Shown here: piece by piece, positions 26,284-34,766 of the stretch
Position numbering within the stretch: the stretch's first letter is position 1
Layout of the letters: each line of letters begins with the position of its first letter
Assembly (NCBI GenBank): GCA_020637675.1
Contig: JACKKD010000004.1
Coordinates: 1-64,000, forward strand
Source of the DNA: Paracoccaceae bacterium
GTDB lineage: Bacteria > Pseudomonadota > Alphaproteobacteria > Rhodobacterales > Rhodobacteraceae
Direction: 5' to 3'
Length of the DNA: 64,000 nucleotides
Notes under the pieces: generated by a model
What the model was told of the DNA's origin: nothing
What the model saw: only the letters and a program-made list of their open reading frames with translations
Database searches by the model: none
Made by a program: the position numbers and the translations under genes

Positions 26284-27258
26284 ATGGTTCGGCGGTGTTG
26301 GGTGGTCATCCTGGCCGGGTCGATGCTGGGGCCCGCCGCTGCTCAGGACTGGTCGATCTTCGAGGGCGAACATGAGACCGCGCTCTCGAACTGTTCGGCC
26401 CATGACGGGTCTCTGGCGGAAAGCTGCGTGGAGCTCCTGTGTTTCTGGGACGGGCAGTTCCAGATATCGCTCGAGTTGAAGGCGGCTCGGGTGCCGCCGC
26501 AAGCGAAGGCCGTGATTGCCCTTGACGGAACACCGACCTTCGTGGACCTGACGGGAACCGGTCAGCCGTTGAATTTCTCGACACCGGTGACAGGGAAGAC
26601 ATTCGTCGCCATGATGGACAGCATGGCCCGCGCCCGTCAGATGTCGGTGATGCTTGACGCGCCGGCGCTGAACCTGCCCGCACTGCAGTCGATCCCGATG
26701 AGCGGATTCGCGCCCCGCATGGCGGCGTTTCGCGACAACTGCGTGGACCCGCTGATGCTGACCATGCAGGGCGCGCCTGCGTCGCTGCCGCCCGCACCCG
26801 CGCCAACGCCCGAAGCGACCCCGGCCACCGATCCTGCACGCTTCCCCACGACTGCCTCGCTCGCCGACACCGGTCCGGCGGTCGTCGACCTCGCCCACCG
26901 CCTGCTTGCCCGCGAGATCGCGGAGGCGGAGGCAGACGCGGGGCGGGGCATCGAGGTCCTTCCCGAGCTTGTCCGCTTTGCCGACGGGCGGCAGCTTCTG
27001 GAGGTGCTTCTCTGCGATCCGACATGGTTCGGCATCACCGGCTGCGAGACGCACATCTTCACCGCGCAGAGCCCCGAAGCTCCCTTCGCGGCATCCATCA
27101 GCGGCTTGATCGGGGGCGGGCCATACTGGCTCGACCTCACCGTCGGGGCCGGCGGCTGGCCCGATATCCTGTCGCAGCCCCATACCGGCGGGGGAAGCTT
27201 CGCCCGGATGCGCTGGACCGGGTCGCGCTATGACATCTGCCCCCAAGGGCTCTGTTGA
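26284..27258 (+). CDS. Secreted protein of unknown function
   Basis: The 324-residue protein has a signal peptide (residues 1-21, ending GPAAAQD). The first half has paired Cys (LSNCSAHDG, SCVELLCFWDG) and the text FVDLTGTGQPLNF. A Pro/Ala linker (about 160-185, PPAPAPTPEATPATDP) joins a second half with more Cys (LLCDPTWFGITGCETH) and a C-terminal YDICPQGLC. I recognise no family. Only 73 bp separate it from fnrL, so readthrough from the fnrL promoter is possible. Confidence 0.65.
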   Translation: MVRRCWVVILAGSMLGPAAAQDWSIFEGEHETALSNCSAHDGSLAESCVELLCFWDGQFQISLELKAARVPPQAKAVIALDGTPTFVDLTGTGQPLNFSTPVTGKTFVAMMDSMARARQMSVMLDAPALNLPALQSIPMSGFAPRMAAFRDNCVDPLMLTMQGAPASLPPAPAPTPEATPATDPARFPTTASLADTGPAVVDLAHRLLAREIAEAEADAGRGIEVLPELVRFADGRQLLEVLLCDPTWFGITGCETHIFTAQSPEAPFAASISGLIGGGPYWLDLTVGAGGWPDILSQPHTGGGSFARMRWTGSRYDICPQGLC

Positions 27259-27370
27259 CGATGATCGCGCCGTGATATTTTCACGCGGAACTGAAGTCCG
27301 CAGGCAGTCAGATCAATCGGTTTGTGCCGTATCTAACTCTTGAAAGGCGAGCGAGGTATGGAAGCGAGAG

Positions 27371-27390
27371 CGGGCGGCTCACGCCGCCCG
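27371..27390. terminator. GC hairpin after the universal stress gene
   Basis: CGGGCGGC and GCCGCCCG form an 8-bp stem around TCAC, 12 bp beyond the stop of the minus-strand usp gene. No U tract on either strand. It probably serves as a 3' end for the convergent genes. Confidence 0.5.
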
Positions 27391-27401
27391 CCGGATGCCT
27401 C

Positions 27402-28241
27402 TCAGTGGGCCATGAAGACCGGAATGTCAGCCATTTCCAGCATGTTGCGCGTTGCCCCGCCAAGGATCGCCTCGCGGAAGCGGGAATGGCCGTAGGCGCC
27501 CATCACGATGAGGTCGGCGTTCTCGTCGCGGGCATGGCGCGACAGGACCTCGGATGTGCGGGGCAGGGTCTTGGCGAGCACCGAAACCTCGGCATGGACG
27601 CCATGCCGCGCGAGATATTGCGACAGCATCCCGCCCGGGTCCGACCGCTCCGGCCCATGGGTGGGCGGGTCGATAATGGTGATGTCCACCTCGGAGGCGG
27701 CCTTGAGAAGCGGCAGCGCGGCCCGCGCGGCCATCAGCGCCTCGTCGCTCTGGTTCCAGGCCATCACGACGCGCTTGCCGAAGTTGGTGCCGGTGAAGCC
27801 TTCCGGCAGGACCAGCACGGGGGCGTGACCCTCGAAGAGCGCAGCTTCCAGGATCGCCTCGGCGGCCGGGCCCCCGGCCTTGCCGTAGGGCTTTGGCAGC
27901 ACGACGAGATCGCAAAAGCGGGCGAGCATCGCCACCGGTCCGCCGATGGCCCCGATCTGCGCGACCGCGGAATCGACGCCCCAGCGGATGTCCTCACGCT
28001 CCAGCCGCGTCTTCACGGCGGCTTCTGTGGTCGAAGCTTCCTCCTTGGCCTGGTTGTAGGCTTCCTGGGTGAGGATCGCGGTTGCGCCGGCATAGTAGTA
28101 GCCAGTCTGCGTCCGGTCCACGCCGATGCAGAGCACATCCAGATGCGCGTCCTCGCGCCTGGCGAGCGCCACGGCCGCGTCAAGCTGCGAGGCGGCCGTG
28201 GCGGGATCGGTAACTACGGTCAGAAGCGATTTGAAAGCCAT
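27402..28241 (-). CDS. Universal stress protein (tandem UspA domains)
   Basis: The 279-residue cytoplasmic protein begins MAFKSLLTVVTDPATAASQL, and two UspA-like halves can be seen. The second half keeps the ATP-binding pattern GAYGHSRFREAILGGATRNM. ATG 28241 is preceded by AAGGAGA; the longer frame to 28277 has no ribosome site. It is divergent from ccoN, and two FNR boxes lie between them, so induction at low oxygen by FnrL is likely. Confidence 0.92.
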   Translation of the reverse strand: MAFKSLLTVVTDPATAASQLDAAVALARREDAHLDVLCIGVDRTQTGYYYAGATAILTQEAYNQAKEEASTTEAAVKTRLEREDIRWGVDSAVAQIGAIGGPVAMLARFCDLVVLPKPYGKAGGPAAEAILEAALFEGHAPVLVLPEGFTGTNFGKRVVMAWNQSDEALMAARAALPLLKAASEVDITIIDPPTHGPERSDPGGMLSQYLARHGVHAEVSVLAKTLPRTSEVLSRHARDENADLIVMGAYGHSRFREAILGGATRNMLEMADIPVFMAH

Positions 28242-28307
28242 AAGGCATCTCCTTTGCTGCGCGGGGCATCCTGCCACAGAATGTGCGACGCCGGCAGCGT
28301 TGCCGCT

Positions 28308-28321
28308 TTGACAAGGATCAA
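28308..28321. promoter_or_regulatory. FNR box 1 upstream of ccoN / usp
   Basis: TTGACAAGGATCAA has both FNR half-sites. It is 67 bp from the usp start codon and 32 bp centre to centre from the second box, about three helical turns. Confidence 0.85.
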
Positions 28322-28339
28322 GCCTTGCGGACCGGTGAT

Positions 28340-28353
28340 TTGACCCAGATCAA
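28340..28353. promoter_or_regulatory. FNR box 2 upstream of ccoN
   Basis: TTGACCCAGATCAA lies 96 bp upstream of the ccoN ATG, a distance suitable for a class II (-41.5) FNR activation site of the cbb3 operon. The paired box at 28308 could serve the divergent usp gene. Confidence 0.85.
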
Positions 28354-28449
28354 TGCGACGGAGAGGTCCCGCCCGCACAACCCGGCCAGACCTCCACTGC
28401 CCGTGTCACAACGAATCGGGCGGACAAGGCATGACGAGGGAACGCTGAC

Positions 28450-30051
28450 ATGTGGGATTACATCAAGCTCGCCTTGCTTGGCGCCGTCGCGGTTCTGGCC
28501 GCGATCGCAGCCAACTATGCGCGCGATCTGGCTTACATGGTCAACGCTCTGACGGTGATGATCGCCGCAGCGCTGACCTTCCTCTGGGTCCTGAGGACTA
28601 TGGGGGAGTACCGGCCTGTGCGGGCCAACGAATACAATGACGGCGTGGTGCGCGCAGGCGTCATCGCCACGGTCCTGTGGGGCGTTGTGGGCTTTCTCGT
28701 GGGTGTCACGGCTGCTTTCCAGCTCGCCTTTCCGCAGCTCAACCTCTCTGAATTCGCGCACGGCTACATGAACTTCGGCAAGCTGAGGCCGCTGCACACC
28801 TCGGCGGTGATCTTCGCCTTCGGTGGCAACGCCCTGATCATGTCGTCGTTCTACGTTGTCCAGCGCACCTCCGCGGCGCGGCTCTGGGGCGGCAACCTCG
28901 CCTGGTTCGTCTTCTGGGGTTACCAGCTCGTCATCGTGCTGGCGGCGACGGGTTACATCCTCGGCGCCACCCAGTCCAAGGAATATGCCGAGCCGGAATG
29001 GCTCACCGACTGGTGGCTGACCATCGTCTGGGTCGCCTATCTCGCGGTCTTCATGGGCACGATCGTCAAGCGGAAGGAACCCCACATCTACGTGGCGAAC
29101 TGGTTCTACCTCAGCTTCATCGTGACCATCGCGATGCTGCACGTCGTCAACAACCTCGCGATCCCCGTCTCGGTCTTCGGCTCGAAATCGGTTCAGGTCT
29201 TCTCGGGCGTGCAGGACGCGATGACCCAGTGGTGGTACGGGCACAACGCGGTGGGCTTCTTCCTGACCGCGGGCTTCCTCGGGATGATGTACTATTTCGT
29301 GCCGAAGCAGGCCGAACGCCCGGTCTACAGCTACAAGCTCAGCATCATCCACTTCTGGGCACTGATCTTCCTCTACATCTGGGCGGGCCCGCACCACCTG
29401 CACTACACCGCGCTCCCGGACTGGGCCGCAACGCTCGGCATGGTGTTCTCGGTGGTGCTCTGGATGCCCTCCTGGGGCGGCATGATCAACGGCCTGATGA
29501 CGCTCTCGGGCGCCTGGGACAAGCTCAGGACCGACCCGATCATCCGGATGATGGTGGTGTCCGTCGGTTTCTACGGCATGTCCACCTTCGAAGGGCCCAT
29601 GATGTCGATCAAGGCTGTGAACAGCCTTTCGCACTACACCGACTGGACCATCGGCCACGTCCATTCCGGTGCACTCGGCTGGAACGGCATGATCACCTTC
29701 GGCGCGCTATACTTCCTCGTGCCGCGGCTGTGGAACCGCGAGCGACTCTACTCGCTCAGCCTCGTATCCTGGCACTTCTGGCTCGCCACCATCGGGATCG
29801 TGCTCTACGCCGCCTCGATGTGGGTCACGGGGATCATGGAGGGTCTGATGTGGCGCGAAGTCGATGCGCAGGGCTTCCTCGTGAACGCCTTCGCCGACAC
29901 GGTGGCCGCGAAGTTCCCGATGTACGTGGTGCGGGCCCTTGGCGGGGTGCTCTACCTCACCGGCGCGATCATCATGGCCTACAACCTGTGGGCCACGGTG
30001 GCGAAGCAACCGGCGGTTGCCAGTACTAACAACGCCGTCCCGGCCGAGTGA
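28450..30051 (+). CDS. ccoN: cbb3-type cytochrome c oxidase subunit I
   Basis: This is the catalytic membrane subunit of the high-affinity oxidase that reduces oxygen and pumps protons at low oxygen. The 533-residue protein has the heme and CuB ligand regions LRPLHTSAVIFAFGGNALI, WWYGHNAVGFFLTAGFLGMM, the IWAGPHHLHYTALP CuB histidines, and DWTIGHVHSGALGWNGMITF for hemes b and b3. It is the first gene of ccoNOQP, driven from a promoter with FNR boxes. Confidence 0.97.
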   Translation: MWDYIKLALLGAVAVLAAIAANYARDLAYMVNALTVMIAAALTFLWVLRTMGEYRPVRANEYNDGVVRAGVIATVLWGVVGFLVGVTAAFQLAFPQLNLSEFAHGYMNFGKLRPLHTSAVIFAFGGNALIMSSFYVVQRTSAARLWGGNLAWFVFWGYQLVIVLAATGYILGATQSKEYAEPEWLTDWWLTIVWVAYLAVFMGTIVKRKEPHIYVANWFYLSFIVTIAMLHVVNNLAIPVSVFGSKSVQVFSGVQDAMTQWWYGHNAVGFFLTAGFLGMMYYFVPKQAERPVYSYKLSIIHFWALIFLYIWAGPHHLHYTALPDWAATLGMVFSVVLWMPSWGGMINGLMTLSGAWDKLRTDPIIRMMVVSVGFYGMSTFEGPMMSIKAVNSLSHYTDWTIGHVHSGALGWNGMITFGALYFLVPRLWNRERLYSLSLVSWHFWLATIGIVLYAASMWVTGIMEGLMWREVDAQGFLVNAFADTVAAKFPMYVVRALGGVLYLTGAIIMAYNLWATVAKQPAVASTNNAVPAE

Positions 30052-30066
30052 GAGGAGCTTCGGACC

Positions 30067-30816
30067 ATGTCCATTCTTGAAAAGCACAAGTTCCTCGAAA
30101 CGAATGCGACCGCGCTTCTCATCGGTGCCTTCGCGGTGGTGACGATCGGCGGCATCGTTGAGATCGTGCCGCTCTTCTATCTCGAGAACACGATCGAGAA
30201 GGTGGAGGGCGTGCGCCCCTACACGCCCCTGGAACTCACCGGCCGCGACATCTACATCCGCGAGGGCTGCTACGTCTGCCACAGCCAGATGATCCGCCCG
30301 ATGCGCGACGAGGTTGAGCGCTACGGTCACTACAGCCTCGCGGCCGAAAGCCAGTACGACCATCCGTTCCAGTGGGGCTCGAAGCGGACGGGCCCCGACC
30401 TCGCCCGCGTCGGCGGCCGCTATTCGGACGAGTGGCACATCGACCACCTGACCGACCCGCAGTCGGTCGTGCCGGAATCGGTGATGCCGAAGTATGGCTT
30501 CCTCGCCAACCGGCTGATCGAGCCGGAGCACATCGCGGACCGGCTTTCGACGGACGCGATGGTGGGCGTGCCCTACACGTCCGAGATGATCGAACTCGCC
30601 AAGGCAGACTTCGCCGCGCAGGCCGATCCGAATTCCGATACCGCGGGGCTGCAGGAACGTTACGGCGCCGCCGCCTTCCCGGGCGGCAAGGACGTGGTCG
30701 TGTCGAACTTCGACCGCCAGCCGGGCATCACCGAGATGGATGCGCTCATCGCCTATCTGCAGGTGCTGGGCACGATGGTCGACTTCACGACCTTCCAGCC
30801 CGACATGGCCCGCTGA
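30067..30816 (+). CDS. ccoO: cbb3-type cytochrome c oxidase subunit II (mono-heme)
   Basis: The 249-residue membrane-anchored cytochrome c has an N-terminal transmembrane helix (about 17-39) and heme motif CYVCH (C68, C71, H72) followed by SQMIRPMRDE. The region WGSKRTGPDLARVGGRYSDE holds the typical FixO pattern, and an axial Met lies in SVMPKY. The start is 15 bp after ccoN. It passes electrons to the CcoN site. Confidence 0.97.
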   Translation: MSILEKHKFLETNATALLIGAFAVVTIGGIVEIVPLFYLENTIEKVEGVRPYTPLELTGRDIYIREGCYVCHSQMIRPMRDEVERYGHYSLAAESQYDHPFQWGSKRTGPDLARVGGRYSDEWHIDHLTDPQSVVPESVMPKYGFLANRLIEPEHIADRLSTDAMVGVPYTSEMIELAKADFAAQADPNSDTAGLQERYGAAAFPGGKDVVVSNFDRQPGITEMDALIAYLQVLGTMVDFTTFQPDMAR

Positions 30817-30827
30817 GGAGGGGAGCG

Positions 30828-31034
30828 ATGGATTTCTATTCGCTTCTTAGGGAATTCGCGGACAGCTGGGTGCTTCTGGCGCTCTTCCTGTTCTTCGGCG
30901 CCATCGTGCTCTGGGCGTTCCGGCCCGGGTCGCGGGCGATCCACGAGGACATCGCGAACATCCCCTTCCGGCACGAAGACAAACCCGCGCGTGGCGAGGG
31001 CTTGGAAGCCCGCCCGCAGGAGGCCTCGAAATGA
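30828..31034 (+). CDS. ccoQ: cbb3-type oxidase subunit IV (CcoQ)
   Basis: The 68-residue protein has one transmembrane helix (about 9-30) beginning MDFYSLLREFADSWVLLALF, then a charged cytoplasmic tail. CcoQ stabilises the cbb3 complex. ATG 30828 follows GAGGGGAG. Its stop overlaps the ccoP start as ATGA. Confidence 0.93.
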   Translation: MDFYSLLREFADSWVLLALFLFFGAIVLWAFRPGSRAIHEDIANIPFRHEDKPARGEGLEARPQEASK

Positions 31035-31900
31035 GCAAGAGACCCGTGACGACGAAGTCCGATCCGGAAACCACCGGCCACGAGTGGGACGGCATTCAGG
31101 AGTTCAACAACCCCTTGCCGCGCTGGTGGCTCTGGACCTTCTACCTGACCATCATCTGGGCGGTGGGCTACACGATCGCCTATCCGGCCTGGCCGCTCGT
31201 GTCGGGCGCCACGCAGGGGCTTCTGGGGCAGGACACCCGCGCCGACGTGGCGGCCGAGATCCAACGCTACTCAGAGGCGAACGCGCCGGTCGAGGCGAAA
31301 CTGGTGGCGGCGGACCTGAACGCCATCGCGGCCGACCCCGAACTCGCCAACTACACGCAGAACGCCGGCGGCGCGATCTTCCGCACCTGGTGCGCGCAGT
31401 GCCACGGCTCGGGCGCGGCCGGGGCGGCGGGCTACCCCAACCTGCTCGACAACGACTGGCTCTGGGGTGGCACGATGGAGGACATCCACACCACCATCAC
31501 GCACGGCATCCGCAACACCGAAGACCCCGACGCGCGCTATTCGGAAATGCCGAAGTTCGGCGCCGACGGGCTGCTGGAGCCCGAGCAGATCGACCAGGTC
31601 GTGCAGTATGTCCTGCAGATCTCGGGGCAGGAGCACGAAGCCGCGCTCGCCAGCGAAGGCGCGGTCGTGTTCACCGACAACTGCGCGGCCTGCCACATGG
31701 AAGACGGCACTGGCGACCGGGCGCAGGGTGCCCCGAACCTAACCGACGCGATCTGGCTCTACGGTGGCGATCAGGCCACTCTGACCGAGACCGTCACGAA
31801 CGCCCGCTTCGGCGTGATGCCGTCCTGGACTGGGCGTCTGAGCGAATCCGACATCCGCGCGGTTGCGGCCTGGGTCCACAGCCGCGGCGGCGGCGAGTAA
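31031..31900 (+). CDS. ccoP: cbb3-type cytochrome c oxidase subunit III (di-heme)
   Basis: The 289-residue protein has a cytoplasmic N-terminus (HEWDGIQEFNNPLPRWWLW, the family signature), one transmembrane helix (about 35-56) and two periplasmic cytochrome c domains with CAQCH (C121, C124, H125) and CAACH (C218, C221, H222). It is the electron entry subunit, receiving electrons from c-type cytochromes such as the c552 encoded at 16057. Confidence 0.97.
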   Translation: MSKRPVTTKSDPETTGHEWDGIQEFNNPLPRWWLWTFYLTIIWAVGYTIAYPAWPLVSGATQGLLGQDTRADVAAEIQRYSEANAPVEAKLVAADLNAIAADPELANYTQNAGGAIFRTWCAQCHGSGAAGAAGYPNLLDNDWLWGGTMEDIHTTITHGIRNTEDPDARYSEMPKFGADGLLEPEQIDQVVQYVLQISGQEHEAALASEGAVVFTDNCAACHMEDGTGDRAQGAPNLTDAIWLYGGDQATLTETVTNARFGVMPSWTGRLSESDIRAVAAWVHSRGGGE

Positions 31901-31910
31901 CAACGGAATT

Positions 31911-31932
31911 CGGGGGGGCAACCGCCCCCCCG
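31911..31932 (+). terminator. hairpin after ccoP
   Basis: CGGGGGGGC and GCCCCCCCG form a perfect 9-bp stem around AACC, 11 bp after the ccoP stop. There is no U tract, but the stem is very stable and probably marks the 3' end of ccoNOQP. Confidence 0.6.
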
Positions 31933-31996
31933 GATGAGAGCATCGGCGCCCCGTCCTGTTCGCGCGTTTCCTGGGGGCGCCGGTGCCTTTCTCCTT

Positions 31997-32680
31997 CTAC
32001 CCCATCGCTACGCCCTTGCCACCACGTTCTTCGGCGCGGCGCGCATCGCTTCTGGCGACCCAGTTCGCCAGCACCGCGCCCGACGCGATGTAAAGGACAC
32101 CGAAGCCCAACACGGCCTCGCCCGGCAGCGGGCCGACGTCGGCACGGGTCACGAAGCCGGCCCAGCTTGTCACCGGCAGCGGATGGATCATCAGCTTGCC
32201 GACAAACGCGATGCCCTGGATCAGGAGAATCCAGAGGTAGTTGCGTCGGATCCGCCGGCCGAGCGCGGTCACGAAGGAGATGTGATAGGTCGGGTGGAGG
32301 TAATCGTCGGCAAGGACGGTGTGCCAGGCGGTTTCGGTCCTGAGGTCGCCCGATTTCAGCATCGGCGCGTAGAAGTTCCTTTCCAGCCAGCGCGATCGCG
32401 CCCGCCAGACGTTGAAGTAGCGGTAGCGCCGCGCTTCCAGGTTGAGGAAGACGAGTATGAGGATCCCGACGAGGAGGAGCGGCAGCGGCGAGGCGTCCGG
32501 CGAGGCGAAGGTGATCGAGAGCGCGACGCCGAGAGTCACCACTGCCCAGTTGGTCGTGGTGTCGAGACGGGTCCGCCAGATCGTCGATCGGTAGACCTCC
32601 GCCCGGTAGAGATGCGCGATGGCGCCGATCTCGGCCGCGTTGAATTCGGTGTACTCGATGGCACTGCGTCGTCCAGACAT
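31997..32680 (-). CDS. DUF2270 membrane protein in the cbb3 locus
   Basis: The 227-residue protein has about four membrane segments in two pairs (near residues 45-80 and 165-205). The central part contains FNVWRARSRWLERNFYAPML and DDYLHPTYHISF, typical of DUF2270. Function is unknown. ATG 32680 (MSGRRSAIEYTEFNAAEIGA) follows GAGGGGACC; the frame extends upstream without support. It is divergent from ccoG, and the FNR box at 32802 lies between, suggesting low-oxygen expression with the oxidase genes. Confidence 0.82.
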   Translation of the reverse strand: MSGRRSAIEYTEFNAAEIGAIAHLYRAEVYRSTIWRTRLDTTTNWAVVTLGVALSITFASPDASPLPLLLVGILILVFLNLEARRYRYFNVWRARSRWLERNFYAPMLKSGDLRTETAWHTVLADDYLHPTYHISFVTALGRRIRRNYLWILLIQGIAFVGKLMIHPLPVTSWAGFVTRADVGPLPGEAVLGFGVLYIASGAVLANWVARSDARRAEERGGKGVAMG

Positions 32681-32801
32681 GGTCCCCTCCCTCGCTGCCG
32701 CCCGTGCGCCGATTTGACGCCCGGAAGCACCGCCCGCCAAGCGCGAAATCACTTGAGCGTGAACCGAAGAGGGCGTTTTCGCCGCATGTGCGGGCGGGAT
32801 T

Positions 32802-32815
32802 TTGACCTGTATCAA
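32802..32815. promoter_or_regulatory. FNR box upstream of ccoG and the DUF2270 gene
   Basis: TTGACCTGTATCAA matches the FNR consensus at both half-sites. It lies 63 bp upstream of the ccoG start codon and about 120 bp upstream of the divergent DUF2270 start. Confidence 0.85.
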
Positions 32816-32878
32816 GGCTCCGACAGGCCATGTCCGCGTAAGTCAGACCGCGCGAACAGTGAAATCCGGGATACTTTC

Positions 32879-34306
32879 ATGAGCTCCAGCGAGAATCCTC
32901 CGGCGCTTTATGCCGCCCGTGAGCCCGTATTTCCACGCCGCGTGAAAGGACAGTTCCGCAACCTGAAATGGGTGATCATGGCCGTCACCCTGGGCATCTA
33001 CTACATCACGCCCTGGCTGCGCTGGGACCGGGGGCCGAGCCTTCCCGACCAGGCGGTGCTGGTCGATCTCGCCAACCGCCGCTTCTACTTCTTCATGATC
33101 GAGATATGGCCGAATGAATTCTACTTCATCGCCGGGCTTCTCATCATGGCGGGGCTCGGGCTCTTCCTCTTCACCTCTGCACTCGGCCGGGTCTGGTGCG
33201 GCTACGCCTGCCCGCAGACGGTCTGGACCGATCTTTTCATTCTCGTGGAACGCTGGGTGGAGGGCGACCGCAACGCGAGGGTCCGGCTCTGGAACCAGAA
33301 GTGGGACTTCCGGAAGTTCCGCCTCAGGATGACGAAATGGGTTCTCTGGCTTCTGATCGGCCTGGCCACGGGCGGCGCATGGATCTTCTATTTCACCGAC
33401 GCGCCGACGCTGCTTCAGGATCTGATCCATGGCACCGCCCATCCCATCGCCTACCTGACGATGGCGATCCTGACCGCGACGACCTTCTTCTTCGGCGGTT
33501 TCGCGCGCGAGCAGATCTGTATCTATGCCTGCCCCTGGCCGCGCATCCAGGCCGCGATGATCGACGAGGACACGCTGGTTGTCGCCTATCGCGAATGGCG
33601 CGGCGAACCGCGCGGAAAGCTGCACAAGGGAGAGCTCGACCCGGCACAGGGCGACTGTATCGACTGCATGGCCTGCGTGAACGTCTGCCCCATGGGCATC
33701 GACATCCGCAACGGCCAGCAGCTCGAATGCATCACCTGCGCGCTCTGCATCGACGCCTGCGACGAGGTCATGGACCGAATCGGCAAGCCGCGCGGGCTCA
33801 TCGCCTACATGGCGCTGAAGGACGAAGTGGCCGAACGGGCCGGCGGGCATCCGAAGAACGTCTGGAAGCACATCTTCCGTCCGCGCACGATCCTCTACAC
33901 CGTACTCTGGTCGTTGGTCGGGGTCGGCATGCTTGTCGCGCTCTTCCTGCGGTCACCCATCAGCGTCGATGTGACGCCGGTGCGCAATCCCCTCTACGTC
34001 ACGCTCGCCGACGGCGCGATCCGCAATACCTACGAGGTGCGGCTCAGGAACAAGCATGGCGAAACTCTGCCCTTCACGATATCCTTGCAGTCCGACACCC
34101 CGCTCGAGTTGACGCTCGAGGGAAGCGACAAGGTGGTGGTGGACGTGCCTGCGAACGATACGAAGATGCAGCGCGTCTATGTCACCGCCCCGGCCGGCAG
34201 CCCCGCAGCCGGCAAGGAGCGTACGGAGATCGCGATCGTGGTCGAGACCAGAACCAACGGCGAGCGGGTGGCCCGGGGCACGGTCTTCAATGGAAAGGAC
34301 GACTGA
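32879..34306 (+). CDS. ccoG: Cytochrome c oxidase assembly protein CcoG (FixG/RdxA)
   Basis: CcoG is a membrane-bound iron-sulfur cupric reductase needed for copper supply to cbb3 oxidase. The 475-residue protein has about five transmembrane helices, the membrane motif VWCGYACPQTVWTDLF, and two 4Fe-4S motifs (CIDCMACVNVCPMGID; CITCALCIDAC). An immunoglobulin-like C-terminal domain follows. ATG 32879 begins MSSSENPPALYAAREP; the longer upstream frame is non-coding. It starts the ccoGHIS operon. Confidence 0.95.
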   Translation: MSSSENPPALYAAREPVFPRRVKGQFRNLKWVIMAVTLGIYYITPWLRWDRGPSLPDQAVLVDLANRRFYFFMIEIWPNEFYFIAGLLIMAGLGLFLFTSALGRVWCGYACPQTVWTDLFILVERWVEGDRNARVRLWNQKWDFRKFRLRMTKWVLWLLIGLATGGAWIFYFTDAPTLLQDLIHGTAHPIAYLTMAILTATTFFFGGFAREQICIYACPWPRIQAAMIDEDTLVVAYREWRGEPRGKLHKGELDPAQGDCIDCMACVNVCPMGIDIRNGQQLECITCALCIDACDEVMDRIGKPRGLIAYMALKDEVAERAGGHPKNVWKHIFRPRTILYTVLWSLVGVGMLVALFLRSPISVDVTPVRNPLYVTLADGAIRNTYEVRLRNKHGETLPFTISLQSDTPLELTLEGSDKVVVDVPANDTKMQRVYVTAPAGSPAAGKERTEIAIVVETRTNGERVARGTVFNGKDD

Positions 34307-34307
34307 G

Positions 34308-34763
34308 ATGGCGGCGCCGCTGACCGGCCGGAAGGTCCTTCTCATCGCGGTCGTGGCCTTCGGGGTCATCATCGGGGTGAACGTGCTGATGGCCGTCAAG
34401 GCGATCAGCACCTTCCCCGGGCTCGAGGTGCAGAACTCCTACGTCGCGAGCCAGGTCTTCGACGCCGAGAGGAAGGCTCAGGAAGCTCTGGGCTGGACCC
34501 TGTCACACGCCTATGGCGACGGCGCGCTGACGCTGAGCTTCCGCGACCGGGATGGCCTGCCGGTCCGGGTGGACAGGCTGTCGGCCACCGTCGGGCGGAC
34601 GACGGAGGCATCGGACGACCGTCGCCCCGTCTTCGACTGGACCGGTGCCGACTATGTGGCGGCCGAGACGCTGGAGCCGGGGAAGTGGATGATCCTGATG
34701 GAAGCCTTCGCCCCCGACGGGACGCGGTTCCACCAGCGGCTCGATCTCTTCGTGAAGGGCTGA
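34308..34763 (+). CDS. ccoH: cbb3 oxidase assembly protein CcoH (FixH)
   Basis: The 151-residue protein has one N-terminal transmembrane helix (about 8-30) and a periplasmic domain with FPGLEVQNSYVASQVFDAER, the FixH signature. It stabilises the assembling cbb3 complex and is required with CcoG, CcoI and CcoS. It starts two bases after the ccoG stop and ends three bases before ccoI. Confidence 0.92.
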   Translation: MAAPLTGRKVLLIAVVAFGVIIGVNVLMAVKAISTFPGLEVQNSYVASQVFDAERKAQEALGWTLSHAYGDGALTLSFRDRDGLPVRVDRLSATVGRTTEASDDRRPVFDWTGADYVAAETLEPGKWMILMEAFAPDGTRFHQRLDLFVKG

Positions 34764-34766
34764 CCC

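Noticed and set aside
31911..31932. Long G7/C7 inverted repeat as a possible recombination or insertion site
   Set aside because: Position just after the ccoP stop and the tight 4-base loop fit a 3'-end hairpin better, and no duplicated flanks are present.
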